Below are positions 1 to 5,609 of a stretch of DNA of 5,609 nucleotides, in pieces. The stretch's first letter is position 1. Each line of letters begins with the position of its first letter. The notes under the pieces are model-generated. The model saw only the letters and a program-made list of their open reading frames with translations, was not told the DNA's origin and made no database searches. Made by a program: the position numbers and the translations under genes. This DNA comes from Gemmatimonadota bacterium. Lineage in GTDB: Bacteria > Gemmatimonadota > Gemmatimonadetes > Gemmatimonadales > GWC2-71-9. The stretch spans positions 1 to 5,609 of the forward strand of contig JAOTWK010000256.1 in NCBI GenBank assembly GCA_029862935.1, given 5' to 3'.

Positions 1-1
1 G

Positions 2-1255
2 AACCCGCCCTGGGTGCGCGCCGAACGGCTCGCCCCAGCCTTCCGGGTCCGCCTGTCGCAGCGGTTCCGACTCTGGCGATCGCAAGACAAATCGGGGTTC
101 GCCCATCTCCCCGATCTGTCTGTCGCATTTCTCGAGCGGTTCTTGGAGCTCGCGGCACCGGGCGGAGCCGTTGCCCTGCTCGTGCCGAGCAAGGTGGCCT
201 CGGCGGGATATGGTGAGGCGATGCGGCACCACTTGGTGCGGGAGACCACCGTCAGATACCTGCATCGCCTCCCCGATCGGCAGGCCGCGCGCTTTGGTGC
301 CACGACCTATCCGCTCGCGATCATTGCGCAGAAGGCAGCGCCGCCACACGATCACCGCATTCAACTGGGTTTTGGCACGTCCGCGGGTGTGCGGCAGGCC
401 GCGCTCCAAGGTCCGGGACCATGGATTCTCGTTCCCAGTCGCGGCCGTGAGGCACTCGAGCGCTTTCGTGCGAGCGGTGTTCCGCTCCGGGATGTCGTCA
501 CACCTCAGCTTGGAGTCAAGACGGGGGCCGACGACGTGTTCGTGGGGAAGCTCATCGCTAAGCGAGGAGCTCTTGCCGTGGTGCGCTTCGGCTCAGAGGA
601 AGTACCGATTGAGATTGGCGTCCTGCGCCCGATCGTCCGGGGTCGCGACGTCAAGCCGTTTCGCACCAGCGCGACGCGAGTGATCGTATGGGCCTGCGAT
701 CGCCGGGGTCGACCGTCCCCGTCACTTCCTCCTCGTGCCGCAGCGTATCTCGAACGGCATCGCGCCAGACTCGAACAACGCTCAGACTACCGCGGCGGGC
801 CCCTGTGGACCGTGTTTCGGACCGGGTCGGCCCTTGCGCCCAACCGAATCATCTGGCCCGACATCGCACGGCGACCGTGTGCCGTGATGCTCGACGCCAC
901 CAACCAACACGATGCCCTTCCACTCAACAGCTGCTACATCGCTTCAGTGCGGACCCGCATGACCGCGCTGGCAATTACGGCAATCCTCAACTCCAGCTGG
1001 TTCGCGGCTCTTGCAGCCGTCATCGCAAGTGAGGCTCGAGGCGGGTACCGTCGCGTCAACGCGAGCGTCGTGGCACAGCTGCCGGTTCCGCGGACACAGC
1101 GTGGGCTGAGCGATCTGGCTGCAGTCACGGAGCGAGCCCAACGGAATGACGATATCTCACTCGACGACGTGGACGCCGCGGTTGCGGAGGCACTGGACCT
1201 CTCCCCAACCGTTCGGCACGAGCTCAAAGAACTGGGTTCGCTTCACCGCCGATGA
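2..1255 (+). CDS. N6-adenine DNA methyltransferase, Eco57I/TaqI-like, C-terminal part (5' truncated by window edge)
   Basis: Seen: the open frame runs in from the left edge, with its first full codon at base 2, and ends with TGA at 1253-1255; 417 residues are visible. The first four residues are NPPW, motif IV of N6-adenine methyltransferases, which holds the target adenine for methyl transfer from S-adenosylmethionine. The SAM-binding motif I must lie upstream and is missing. Next comes the end of the Rossmann fold (LAAPGGAVALLVPSK, about 158-202). Then follows a TaqI/type IIG-like target-recognition region with GVKTGADDVF (about 512-541), LRPIVRGRDVKPF (about 623-661), RIIWPDIARRP and an LNSSWF...GGYRR...LPVP end. 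Family knowledge: this layout belongs to Eco57I-type methylases that recognise their own DNA site. Inference: it works with the helicase 4 bases downstream in a restriction or phage-defence module. No nuclease motif is visible. The GTG at 14 lies inside the gene and is not its start. Confidence 0.88.
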   Translation, partial: NPPWVRAERLAPAFRVRLSQRFRLWRSQDKSGFAHLPDLSVAFLERFLELAAPGGAVALLVPSKVASAGYGEAMRHHLVRETTVRYLHRLPDRQAARFGATTYPLAIIAQKAAPPHDHRIQLGFGTSAGVRQAALQGPGPWILVPSRGREALERFRASGVPLRDVVTPQLGVKTGADDVFVGKLIAKRGALAVVRFGSEEVPIEIGVLRPIVRGRDVKPFRTSATRVIVWACDRRGRPSPSLPPRAAAYLERHRARLEQRSDYRGGPLWTVFRTGSALAPNRIIWPDIARRPCAVMLDATNQHDALPLNSCYIASVRTRMTALAITAILNSSWFAALAAVIASEARGGYRRVNASVVAQLPVPRTQRGLSDLAAVTERAQRNDDISLDDVDAAVAEALDLSPTVRHELKELGSLHRR

Positions 1256-1259
1256 TCTC

Positions 1260-3572
1260 GTGGCCGTCCGCGAGCCAGGTGCCTGGAAACTGGACGGTCT
1301 CGAGCCCTGCAGTGCGAGCACCATTGCGCTCTGTCTCGCCGAGGCCACCATCGGCCCGACGGCCCATACGTGGACTCCTCCGGCTTGGCTACTGCCGCAC
1401 CAGCGACCGGCCGCGCAGCGGATCGCCGGTACACTCCCGATCTTCGGCGGTGCGCTCTTGGCAGACGCGGTCGGACTCGGCAAGACATATGTCGCCTTGG
1501 CGGTCGGAACGCGGTACGCGCGGGTGGTCGCTGTCGTTCCGGCCGCACTCCGGGCGCAGTGGCGGCGCACTGCGGAGCGCCTCGGGCTCCAGATCGATGT
1601 CGTCTCGCACGAAGGGTTGAGCCGCGGACGGGACATCGCGGGCGCCGACCTGGTGATCGTGGACGAGGCACACCATTTTCGCAATCGAGGCACGCAGCGC
1701 TACGATCGCCTGGCCCGGGGGGCGGCTTCTGCTCATGTCCTCTTGGTGACGGCAACGCCCGTCGTCAACCGTGGTGCCGACCTCGTGGCCATCCTACGCC
1801 TCTTTCTGCCCGACCATGGTCTCGCTGCCGTCGGCGTCCGATCACTGGAGCAGACGGTTGCCAGTCGGGATTACATCATCCTTGCCGAGGGAGCCGCCGT
1901 CCTTACCGTGGCGCGGACCTCCGGGTCGCTGCCATCCGCAGGGCAGCGCCCGCCCCGCCCGGTCGATCTGGATCTCGGCAGGCCCCCTCCGCTTGGTGCC
2001 CGTCAACTCGTGTCCCTCCTCGCGCGCATCGATCGGCTCCGGTTCACCGGGTTCAGCGGGCCCGGAGCGGTATCGTTGCTTCGCGCCCATCTCCTCCACC
2101 GGCTCGCTTCATCCGTAGAAGCCCTGCGTCTCACGCTTCGACGCCATCTGGCCTATGCCGACCGCGCGGTGACAGCGGCCCAGTCGGGAATGCAACTCTC
2201 GCGGTCTACCTCCCGGCGGCTGTTCGGTGCCGGTGACGATCTCCAGCTCGTCATCCCGTTTGTCGCTCCGGCAGCAATCGACCACGATCTCGAAACGGCA
2301 CTCGTGGCAGAGCGGGCACGCCTGCTCGACCTGCTGCAGTTCCTGCCGAAGCGCGGACACCGGAATCCAAAAGCCGTGCGCTTGGCTCAAGTGATTCACT
2401 CACGGAGCCAGCTTCGTGTGATCGTGTTCACTGCGGCCGTCAGCACCGCAATCGATCTTGCGTTTCGCTGGGGATGGAGACGAACGGCCGTGGTCGGCGC
2501 CGGACGGGCACGAATCGCCTCGGGACCGATCTCGGTGGACGACGCACTCGACCGCTTCGCACCAAACGCTCGCCACTCCCGACATCCTTCAAGGGCTGGC
2601 GACGTGATGACGCTCATAGCCACCGATCTCGTCTCCGAAGGACTCGATCTCCAAGATGCCGCCGTCGTGGTGCATTACGATCTACCCTGGACTCCGGTCC
2701 GACTCGCCCAGCGTGTGGGGCGTGTCGCCCGCCTGGGATCGACGCACCGTAACGCCCACGTTTTCTGGTTCCGACCACCTGCGCCACTGGAGCAGCGACT
2801 GCATATGGAGCGGCGAATCGCTATGAAGGCCGTCACCCAGATGGAGATTCTTGTACCCGAAACCAGTCGAGTGGGCACAGCCAGGAAGCTCAACACGCTA
2901 TTGGAGCTCCGAGAGCACCTCTCACTGATGTGCGCGGAACACGCGCGCTCCGACGGCTCTGGAGGGCCACGATCGGACGACGCGGTCCGCATCGCGGTCG
3001 TCTGCGGTCCACCGATGCTCGCGGCCGCTGTTCGGTGGACATGGAATGGTCATTCCGTTCCGCAGCTCGTCGTGCTCGCGGGCCGGCCGCCACGGACCGT
3101 GCACGACGTCAGGTCGATCTTCAGGATCATCCGGCGCCTATTCGCGAACTCGGCCAGCCGTCGAGCGCCACCGGCAACGCTGATGCGGGCGCTGTGGCAC
3201 ACGTGTCGGGATCGACTGACCGAGTGGGGACAGGGTCCCACCGACTCGGCGACGCGTCGCCTGCAAAGGCGAGTGCTCGCTCGCGGTCTCGCAGCCAGCC
3301 GGCAGCACAATCTGCAGCTGCTGACCCCGCTCGACGATGTGCTGGACCACCTGGGATCGGGCCAACCGACCGGAATGGAACGGGAGTTGGACCGGATTCT
3401 CGACGCCAAACCCTCGCCCGGCTCGCTAGCGGCATGGTGCGGTCGGTGTCGACCTCGTGTCGGGCCCGCCGATGTTCAGTTCGATGGCATTCTCGTCGGG
3501 GACGGCACCATAGGCGAGCTTCCGGGGGAAGCTTTCGAAAACCTCCACAGCGCGCAACATTCGATACACTGA
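1260..3572 (+). CDS. SNF2-family DEAH helicase / DNA translocase
   Basis: About 770 residues from GTG 1260. Seen, numbered from that GTG: a Q-like LLPHQ at 44-48; Walker A GLGKT at 72-76; DEAH at 135-138; TATP at 164-167; a long inter-lobe helical segment that includes HRLASSVEALRLTLRRHL; motif IV RVIVFTA at 386-392; motif V TDLVSEGLDLQ at 455-465; motif VI QRVGRVARLG at 484-493, with R488 and R491 as likely arginine fingers. All ATPase motifs are intact. The QRxGRxxRxG form and the VVHYDLPWTPVR stretch point to SNF2/RapA-like translocases. The last 200 or so residues match no domain I know; they hold one CxxC pair (CGRC) but no PD-(D/E)xK or HKD nuclease motif. Start choice: the frame is open back to ATG 1146, but that stretch lies inside the methylase gene and looks non-protein-like. 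GTG 1260, 4 bases after the methylase stop, fits translational coupling although no Shine-Dalgarno is evident. Inference: it moves along or remodels DNA for the methylase partner. Confidence 0.85.
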   Translation: MAVREPGAWKLDGLEPCSASTIALCLAEATIGPTAHTWTPPAWLLPHQRPAAQRIAGTLPIFGGALLADAVGLGKTYVALAVGTRYARVVAVVPAALRAQWRRTAERLGLQIDVVSHEGLSRGRDIAGADLVIVDEAHHFRNRGTQRYDRLARGAASAHVLLVTATPVVNRGADLVAILRLFLPDHGLAAVGVRSLEQTVASRDYIILAEGAAVLTVARTSGSLPSAGQRPPRPVDLDLGRPPPLGARQLVSLLARIDRLRFTGFSGPGAVSLLRAHLLHRLASSVEALRLTLRRHLAYADRAVTAAQSGMQLSRSTSRRLFGAGDDLQLVIPFVAPAAIDHDLETALVAERARLLDLLQFLPKRGHRNPKAVRLAQVIHSRSQLRVIVFTAAVSTAIDLAFRWGWRRTAVVGAGRARIASGPISVDDALDRFAPNARHSRHPSRAGDVMTLIATDLVSEGLDLQDAAVVVHYDLPWTPVRLAQRVGRVARLGSTHRNAHVFWFRPPAPLEQRLHMERRIAMKAVTQMEILVPETSRVGTARKLNTLLELREHLSLMCAEHARSDGSGGPRSDDAVRIAVVCGPPMLAAAVRWTWNGHSVPQLVVLAGRPPRTVHDVRSIFRIIRRLFANSASRRAPPATLMRALWHTCRDRLTEWGQGPTDSATRRLQRRVLARGLAASRQHNLQLLTPLDDVLDHLGSGQPTGMERELDRILDAKPSPGSLAAWCGRCRPRVGPADVQFDGILVGDGTIGELPGEAFENLHSAQHSIH

Positions 3573-3587
3573 CGGACGTACAGACAC

Positions 3588-3592
3588 GGGAG
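3588..3592 (+). promoter_or_regulatory. Shine-Dalgarno-like GGGAG that bears on the start of the HisKA membrane protein
   Basis: GGGAG directly abuts ATG 3593, leaving no spacer, but sits 6 bases before the in-frame TTG at 3599-3601. If it is the functional ribosome binding site, the TTG is the true start and the protein loses only its first two residues. The ATG is kept in the gene entry because it is the stronger initiation codon; the sequence alone does not settle it. Confidence 0.4.
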
Positions 3593-4273
3593 ATGCCCTT
3601 GCCTCGAATCGGTCTCATACCGGTAGCACACCGACCGCCGCTGTCCGCGAGATTCTGGCTCTATACGGTCGCAGCGTACCTCATGCCGGTTCTCGTGCAG
3701 ATCGCCCTGCCGGAGGATCCCGGACTGAGCGACGAGCTGGTGTGGTTGGTGACACTGGTGCCGGCGTTTCTGTTGTCACTCCACTATGGTCTTCGCGGTG
3801 CGGTGGCATCGTTGATCGGGGGAACGCTGCTGTTCATCATCGTCCAGATGATCATCGCGTTCAACTTCACTCCAGACGATTGGCGGATCACCGTCCCCAT
3901 CTACATCGCCTACGGGAGTCTCTCGATCAGTGTCGGATGGCTGTCCGAACAACTGCACGAGTATTACGGACGCGTGGTCAAGGCGGAGCGCGTGGCGGCA
4001 ATCGGCCAACTCGCCGTGGCGGTTCGGCACGAGATCAACAACGCGCTCACCGCAGTCGTCACCGAAAGTGAGTTGCTCGCAAGCGACCCGAAGCTCGACA
4101 AGGAGCAGCAGGCGTCTGCCGCATCGATTCAGCGCGGGGCGTTGCGCATTGCGGAGCACATCCGCAAGATCACCACGCTCACGGACGATGTACCCGTCAC
4201 GATGCACCCGGGCGGCCTGGAGATGATCGACCTGAGCCGAACCGGGAACAGGCAGGAAGGTGACGCCAGCTGA
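3593..4273 (+). CDS. Membrane protein with HisKA phosphoacceptor domain and no ATPase domain
   Basis: 226 residues. Seen: a short basic N-terminus, then four hydrophobic stretches at about 21-39, 48-66, 68-92 and 100-117, which are likely transmembrane helices. A charged helix then leads into the H-box RHEINNALT (145-153), where H146 is the predicted phosphorylated histidine. A second helix (about 170-197) completes the HisKA four-helix-bundle hairpin. The chain ends about 30 residues later, without the N, G1, F or G2 boxes of a HATPase_c domain. Family knowledge: HisKA dimerises and passes phosphate to a response regulator; the H-box here is like that of NtrB and hybrid kinases. Inference: it cannot phosphorylate itself, so it may be a Spo0B-like phosphotransfer protein, be phosphorylated by another kinase in trans, or act as a dimerising membrane sensor. 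No frameshift is apparent, since a convergent gene begins 6 bases after the stop. It lies 20 bases after the helicase on the same strand and could be read through from it, though a functional link is unproven. Confidence 0.82.
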   Translation: MPLPRIGLIPVAHRPPLSARFWLYTVAAYLMPVLVQIALPEDPGLSDELVWLVTLVPAFLLSLHYGLRGAVASLIGGTLLFIIVQMIIAFNFTPDDWRITVPIYIAYGSLSISVGWLSEQLHEYYGRVVKAERVAAIGQLAVAVRHEINNALTAVVTESELLASDPKLDKEQQASAASIQRGALRIAEHIRKITTLTDDVPVTMHPGGLEMIDLSRTGNRQEGDAS

Positions 4274-4279
4274 GAGCGG

Positions 4280-4972
4280 CTAGGTGTTGGAGTCGTCGTC
4301 CTCGAGTTCCGACTCGTCGTAGTAATCCAGCTTGTGCAGAGGCATCACCACGCTCGACAGCACGTTCAAGATGTGCGCGGCGATACGCTTGTAGTATCGG
4401 GCGCCCAAGACCGTTGCCGTCGTGAGGCTTGCCGCGTAGTCGCTGCGCGAAATCCGCTCGACCAGCATATCACATCGATGCGTCAGGTCGCGACCTTGGC
4501 GAATCAAGACGAGCGCACGCTCGCGATCTGATGCCTCGAACACTGCGGAGGTGGCCGCAAACGCCGTTTCCACTCCCGACCGGATCTCTCGTAGCTCCGC
4601 GATAGTGGCGTCGTCCGGCAGCGCTCCATCGTAGTACTCGGGCGCCTCGGCGAGGTTCTTCGCGTAGTCGCCGATCCGCTCGACGTCCTTCACCAGACTG
4701 ACGAGCAAGAGGCAATAGGGCAGTGATGCCCTGTTCCCGGTGATCGAGAGGTGTGCGATCACCTGTTTGCGGATCGCCCGCTCGAGCTTGTTGACTTGCA
4801 CATCCCGCTTGAAGAGCGCGGTTCGCTCCTCCGGTGTCGCATCCATCCGGAAGAAGATCTCGCCGGCCTGGATCGTCATCTGTTGTGTCAGGCTCAGCAT
4901 TGCCCCGAAGTTCTGGCCCATTTCGGCCAGGGGCTCGTTGGAGCGGAAGATGCTGAGCAGTTCGCGAAGCAT
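4280..4972 (-). CDS. PhoU-like phosphate uptake regulator
   Basis: 230 residues, almost wholly helical by composition, with no signal peptide, so probably cytoplasmic. Seen: the PhoU signature KDVERIGDYAKNLAE at about 95-109, including the E98-xxx-D102 metal-cluster motif of the first three-helix bundle. At the matching place in the second half (ARYYKRIAAHILNV, about 191-204) the acidic residues are replaced by Lys and Ala, so the second metal site looks lost. The C-terminus is strongly acidic (ELEDDDSNT). Start choice: the frame is open to 5098, but ATG 4972 is preceded by GGAGG at a 5-base spacing, and any earlier start would run into the transporter gene. Family knowledge: PhoU proteins bind metal clusters and restrain phosphate transporters or their sensor kinases; similar domains are often fused to or encoded beside Na+/phosphate cotransporters. 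Inference: it regulates the transporter encoded 14 bases upstream. The 3' end faces the HisKA gene with a 6-base gap and no clear terminator hairpin. Confidence 0.86.
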   Translation of the reverse strand: MLRELLSIFRSNEPLAEMGQNFGAMLSLTQQMTIQAGEIFFRMDATPEERTALFKRDVQVNKLERAIRKQVIAHLSITGNRASLPYCLLLVSLVKDVERIGDYAKNLAEAPEYYDGALPDDATIAELREIRSGVETAFAATSAVFEASDRERALVLIRQGRDLTHRCDMLVERISRSDYAASLTTATVLGARYYKRIAAHILNVLSSVVMPLHKLDYYDESELEDDDSNT

Positions 4973-4977
4973 GGCGG

Positions 4978-4982
4978 CCTCC
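4978..4982 (-). promoter_or_regulatory. Ribosome binding site GGAGG of the PhoU-like gene
   Basis: On the minus strand GGAGG (CCTCC on the plus strand) lies 5 bases before ATG 4972, within the 14-base gap after the transporter stop. The strong match and good spacing decide the start of the PhoU-like protein against the longer open frame reaching 5098. Confidence 0.75.
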
Positions 4983-4986
4983 GCAG

Positions 4987-5609
4987 CTATCCCAGGTAGT
5001 GGTTTACGACCGCGAAGAGCGCGGGCAGCAGATAGAACAACACGGTGACGTACACGAGTGCCCAGACACGCGAGCGGACCGCCACCCGGGCGAGCCACGT
5101 GGCGGCCAGGAGTGGCAGATTCCGGACGGCTCTGATCGGGAAAATGACCAGTGTCGCGCTGACGTTGAAGAGGAGATGCACCAGTGCGATGACGATACCC
5201 GCCTCCGCGTGCTCACCGGTCACCGCGAGTGCGGCCATCAGGGCCGTGATCGTCGTGCCGATGTTGGCGCCGATCGTAATCGGAAACGCCTGATGCAGGG
5301 TCAGCAACCCGGCTCCGGCCAACGGGACGAGGAGGGACGTGGTGATGGAGCTTGATTGAACCAGCGCCGTCACGAACACACCCACCAGCATCGCATACAG
5401 CGCGGAGCGGTGCAGACCGCGCGATACGATGACCTCCACACGACTGTGCATCGCCTCTCGCAGCAGCCGCACCAAGAGCATCAACGCCGTGAAGATCAGC
5501 ATGATGCTCAACGCGATGAGTGCTACGGCCGCGAGACGATCCGACCCAAAGACCGCGCCGAGGCCATCCGTGATCGGCTCCAGGATGGCCTCGGCGCGGT
5601 CTTTGGGTC
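4987..5609 (-). CDS. Na+/phosphate cotransporter, NptA/SLC34 type, C-terminal half (5' truncated by window edge)
   Basis: The frame is open from the right edge (first full codon 5607-5605) to the TAG at 4989-4987, giving 206 residues. Seen: TALVQSSSITTSLLVPLAGA (QSSS at about residues 84-87) followed by GANIGTTITAL (about 113-123), the hallmark of the Na/Pi cotransporter repeat, plus several hydrophobic helices before and after it. Only one QSSS repeat is visible; family members carry two, so this should be the second, with the first beyond the edge. Family knowledge: these inner-membrane proteins couple inward Na+ movement to inorganic phosphate transport, and the QSSS segments line the substrate site. 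The PhoU-like gene follows by 14 bases, which supports a phosphate-transport operon. The promoter is outside the window. The TTG at 5511 is internal and is not the start. The outermost codons lie in a 27-bp inverted repeat that may be an artefact, so roughly the first 10 visible residues are less certain. Confidence 0.87.
   Translation of the reverse strand, partial: PKDRAEAILEPITDGLGAVFGSDRLAAVALIALSIMLIFTALMLLVRLLREAMHSRVEVIVSRGLHRSALYAMLVGVFVTALVQSSSITTSLLVPLAGAGLLTLHQAFPITIGANIGTTITALMAALAVTGEHAEAGIVIALVHLLFNVSATLVIFPIRAVRNLPLLAATWLARVAVRSRVWALVYVTVLFYLLPALFAVVNHYLG
5543..5609. repeat. Perfect 27-bp inverted repeat with 13-base loop at the window end
   Basis: Bases 5543-5569 (gacccaaagaccgcgccgag, then gccatcc) are the exact reverse complement of 5583-5609, separated by 13 unpaired bases (5570-5582). 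Pairing stops at the loop and runs to the very last base of the window. It lies inside the transporter coding frame, where a long perfect hairpin is not expected, and it lacks a T-run as a terminator would have. It is either a real palindrome or a fold-back artefact at a contig end. Confidence 0.95.

Noticed and set aside
1146..1259. Longer N-terminus of the helicase from ATG 1146
   Set aside because: This stretch overlaps the well-supported C-terminal end of the methylase, and its translation is low-complexity Thr/Arg/Trp-rich shadow sequence.
1252..1620. Open frame from the ATGA overlap at the methylase stop
   Set aside because: It carries no helicase motif, is Ser/Arg/Pro-rich like other shadow frames of GC-rich DNA, and is fully covered by the helicase gene in another frame.
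1157..1755. Minus-strand open frames opposite the helicase
   Set aside because: Long antisense frames are common in GC-rich coding DNA. These translate to Arg/Pro/Ser-rich sequence without domains and oppose a gene with intact motifs.
3565..3570. TACACT as a possible -10 promoter box before the HisKA gene
   Set aside because: It fits TAnnnT, but no -35-like element lies at the usual spacing and it overlaps the end of the helicase gene; too weak to call.
2930..3592. Long upstream extension of the HisKA protein frame (open from 2930)
   Set aside because: The extension lies within the helicase gene and has the Arg/Ala-rich look of a shadow frame. The hydrophobic and HisKA parts begin only after ATG 3593.
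4303..4317. Small hairpin (CGAGT-TCCG-ACTCG) near the convergent gene ends
   Set aside because: The stem is only 5 bp, without a T-run in either direction, and lies in the acidic tail codons of the PhoU-like gene; not a credible terminator.
4973..5098. Upstream extension of the PhoU-like protein to 5098
   Set aside because: It would overlap the transporter coding frame, whereas ATG 4972 has a strong GGAGG and begins the recognisable PhoU-like sequence.

Overview
The window is a GC-rich stretch of bacterial DNA that is almost entirely coding. It holds three genes on the plus strand, two on the minus strand, and very short gaps between genes. No RNA gene, CRISPR array, insertion sequence or transposase was seen. 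The codon bias and gene types would fit a soil- or water-type bacterium such as Gemmatimonadota, but that is only an impression; nothing in the sequence fixes the taxon.

Left part (2-3572, plus strand): the C-terminal part of an N6-adenine DNA methyltransferase of the Eco57I/TaqI type, cut by the left edge exactly at its catalytic NPPW motif. It is followed 4 bases later by a complete SNF2-type superfamily 2 helicase/translocase of about 770 residues. A methylase with its own target-recognition domain next to a DNA translocase is the usual core of restriction-modification-like or DISARM-like phage defence. No nuclease domain is recognisable in what is visible, and the pair does not match a named system that I can identify from this fragment alone.

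Middle (3593-4273, plus strand): 20 bases after the helicase comes a small membrane protein. It has four predicted transmembrane helices and a histidine-kinase dimerisation/phosphoacceptor (HisKA) domain with a clear H-box, but no ATPase domain. The next gene converges on it only 6 bases beyond its stop, so the missing domain is not simply displaced downstream.

Right part (4280-5609, minus strand): an operon-like pair reading towards the middle. The upstream gene, cut by the right edge, encodes the C-terminal half of a Na+/phosphate cotransporter of the NptA/SLC34 type. The downstream gene encodes a PhoU-like helical protein with a strong GGAGG ribosome binding site in the 14-base gap. Together they suggest sodium-driven phosphate uptake with a PhoU-type partner.

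The last 67 bases contain a perfect 27-bp inverted repeat that ends on the final base of the window. It may be a fold-back assembly or library artefact, so the outermost part of the transporter should be treated with care.
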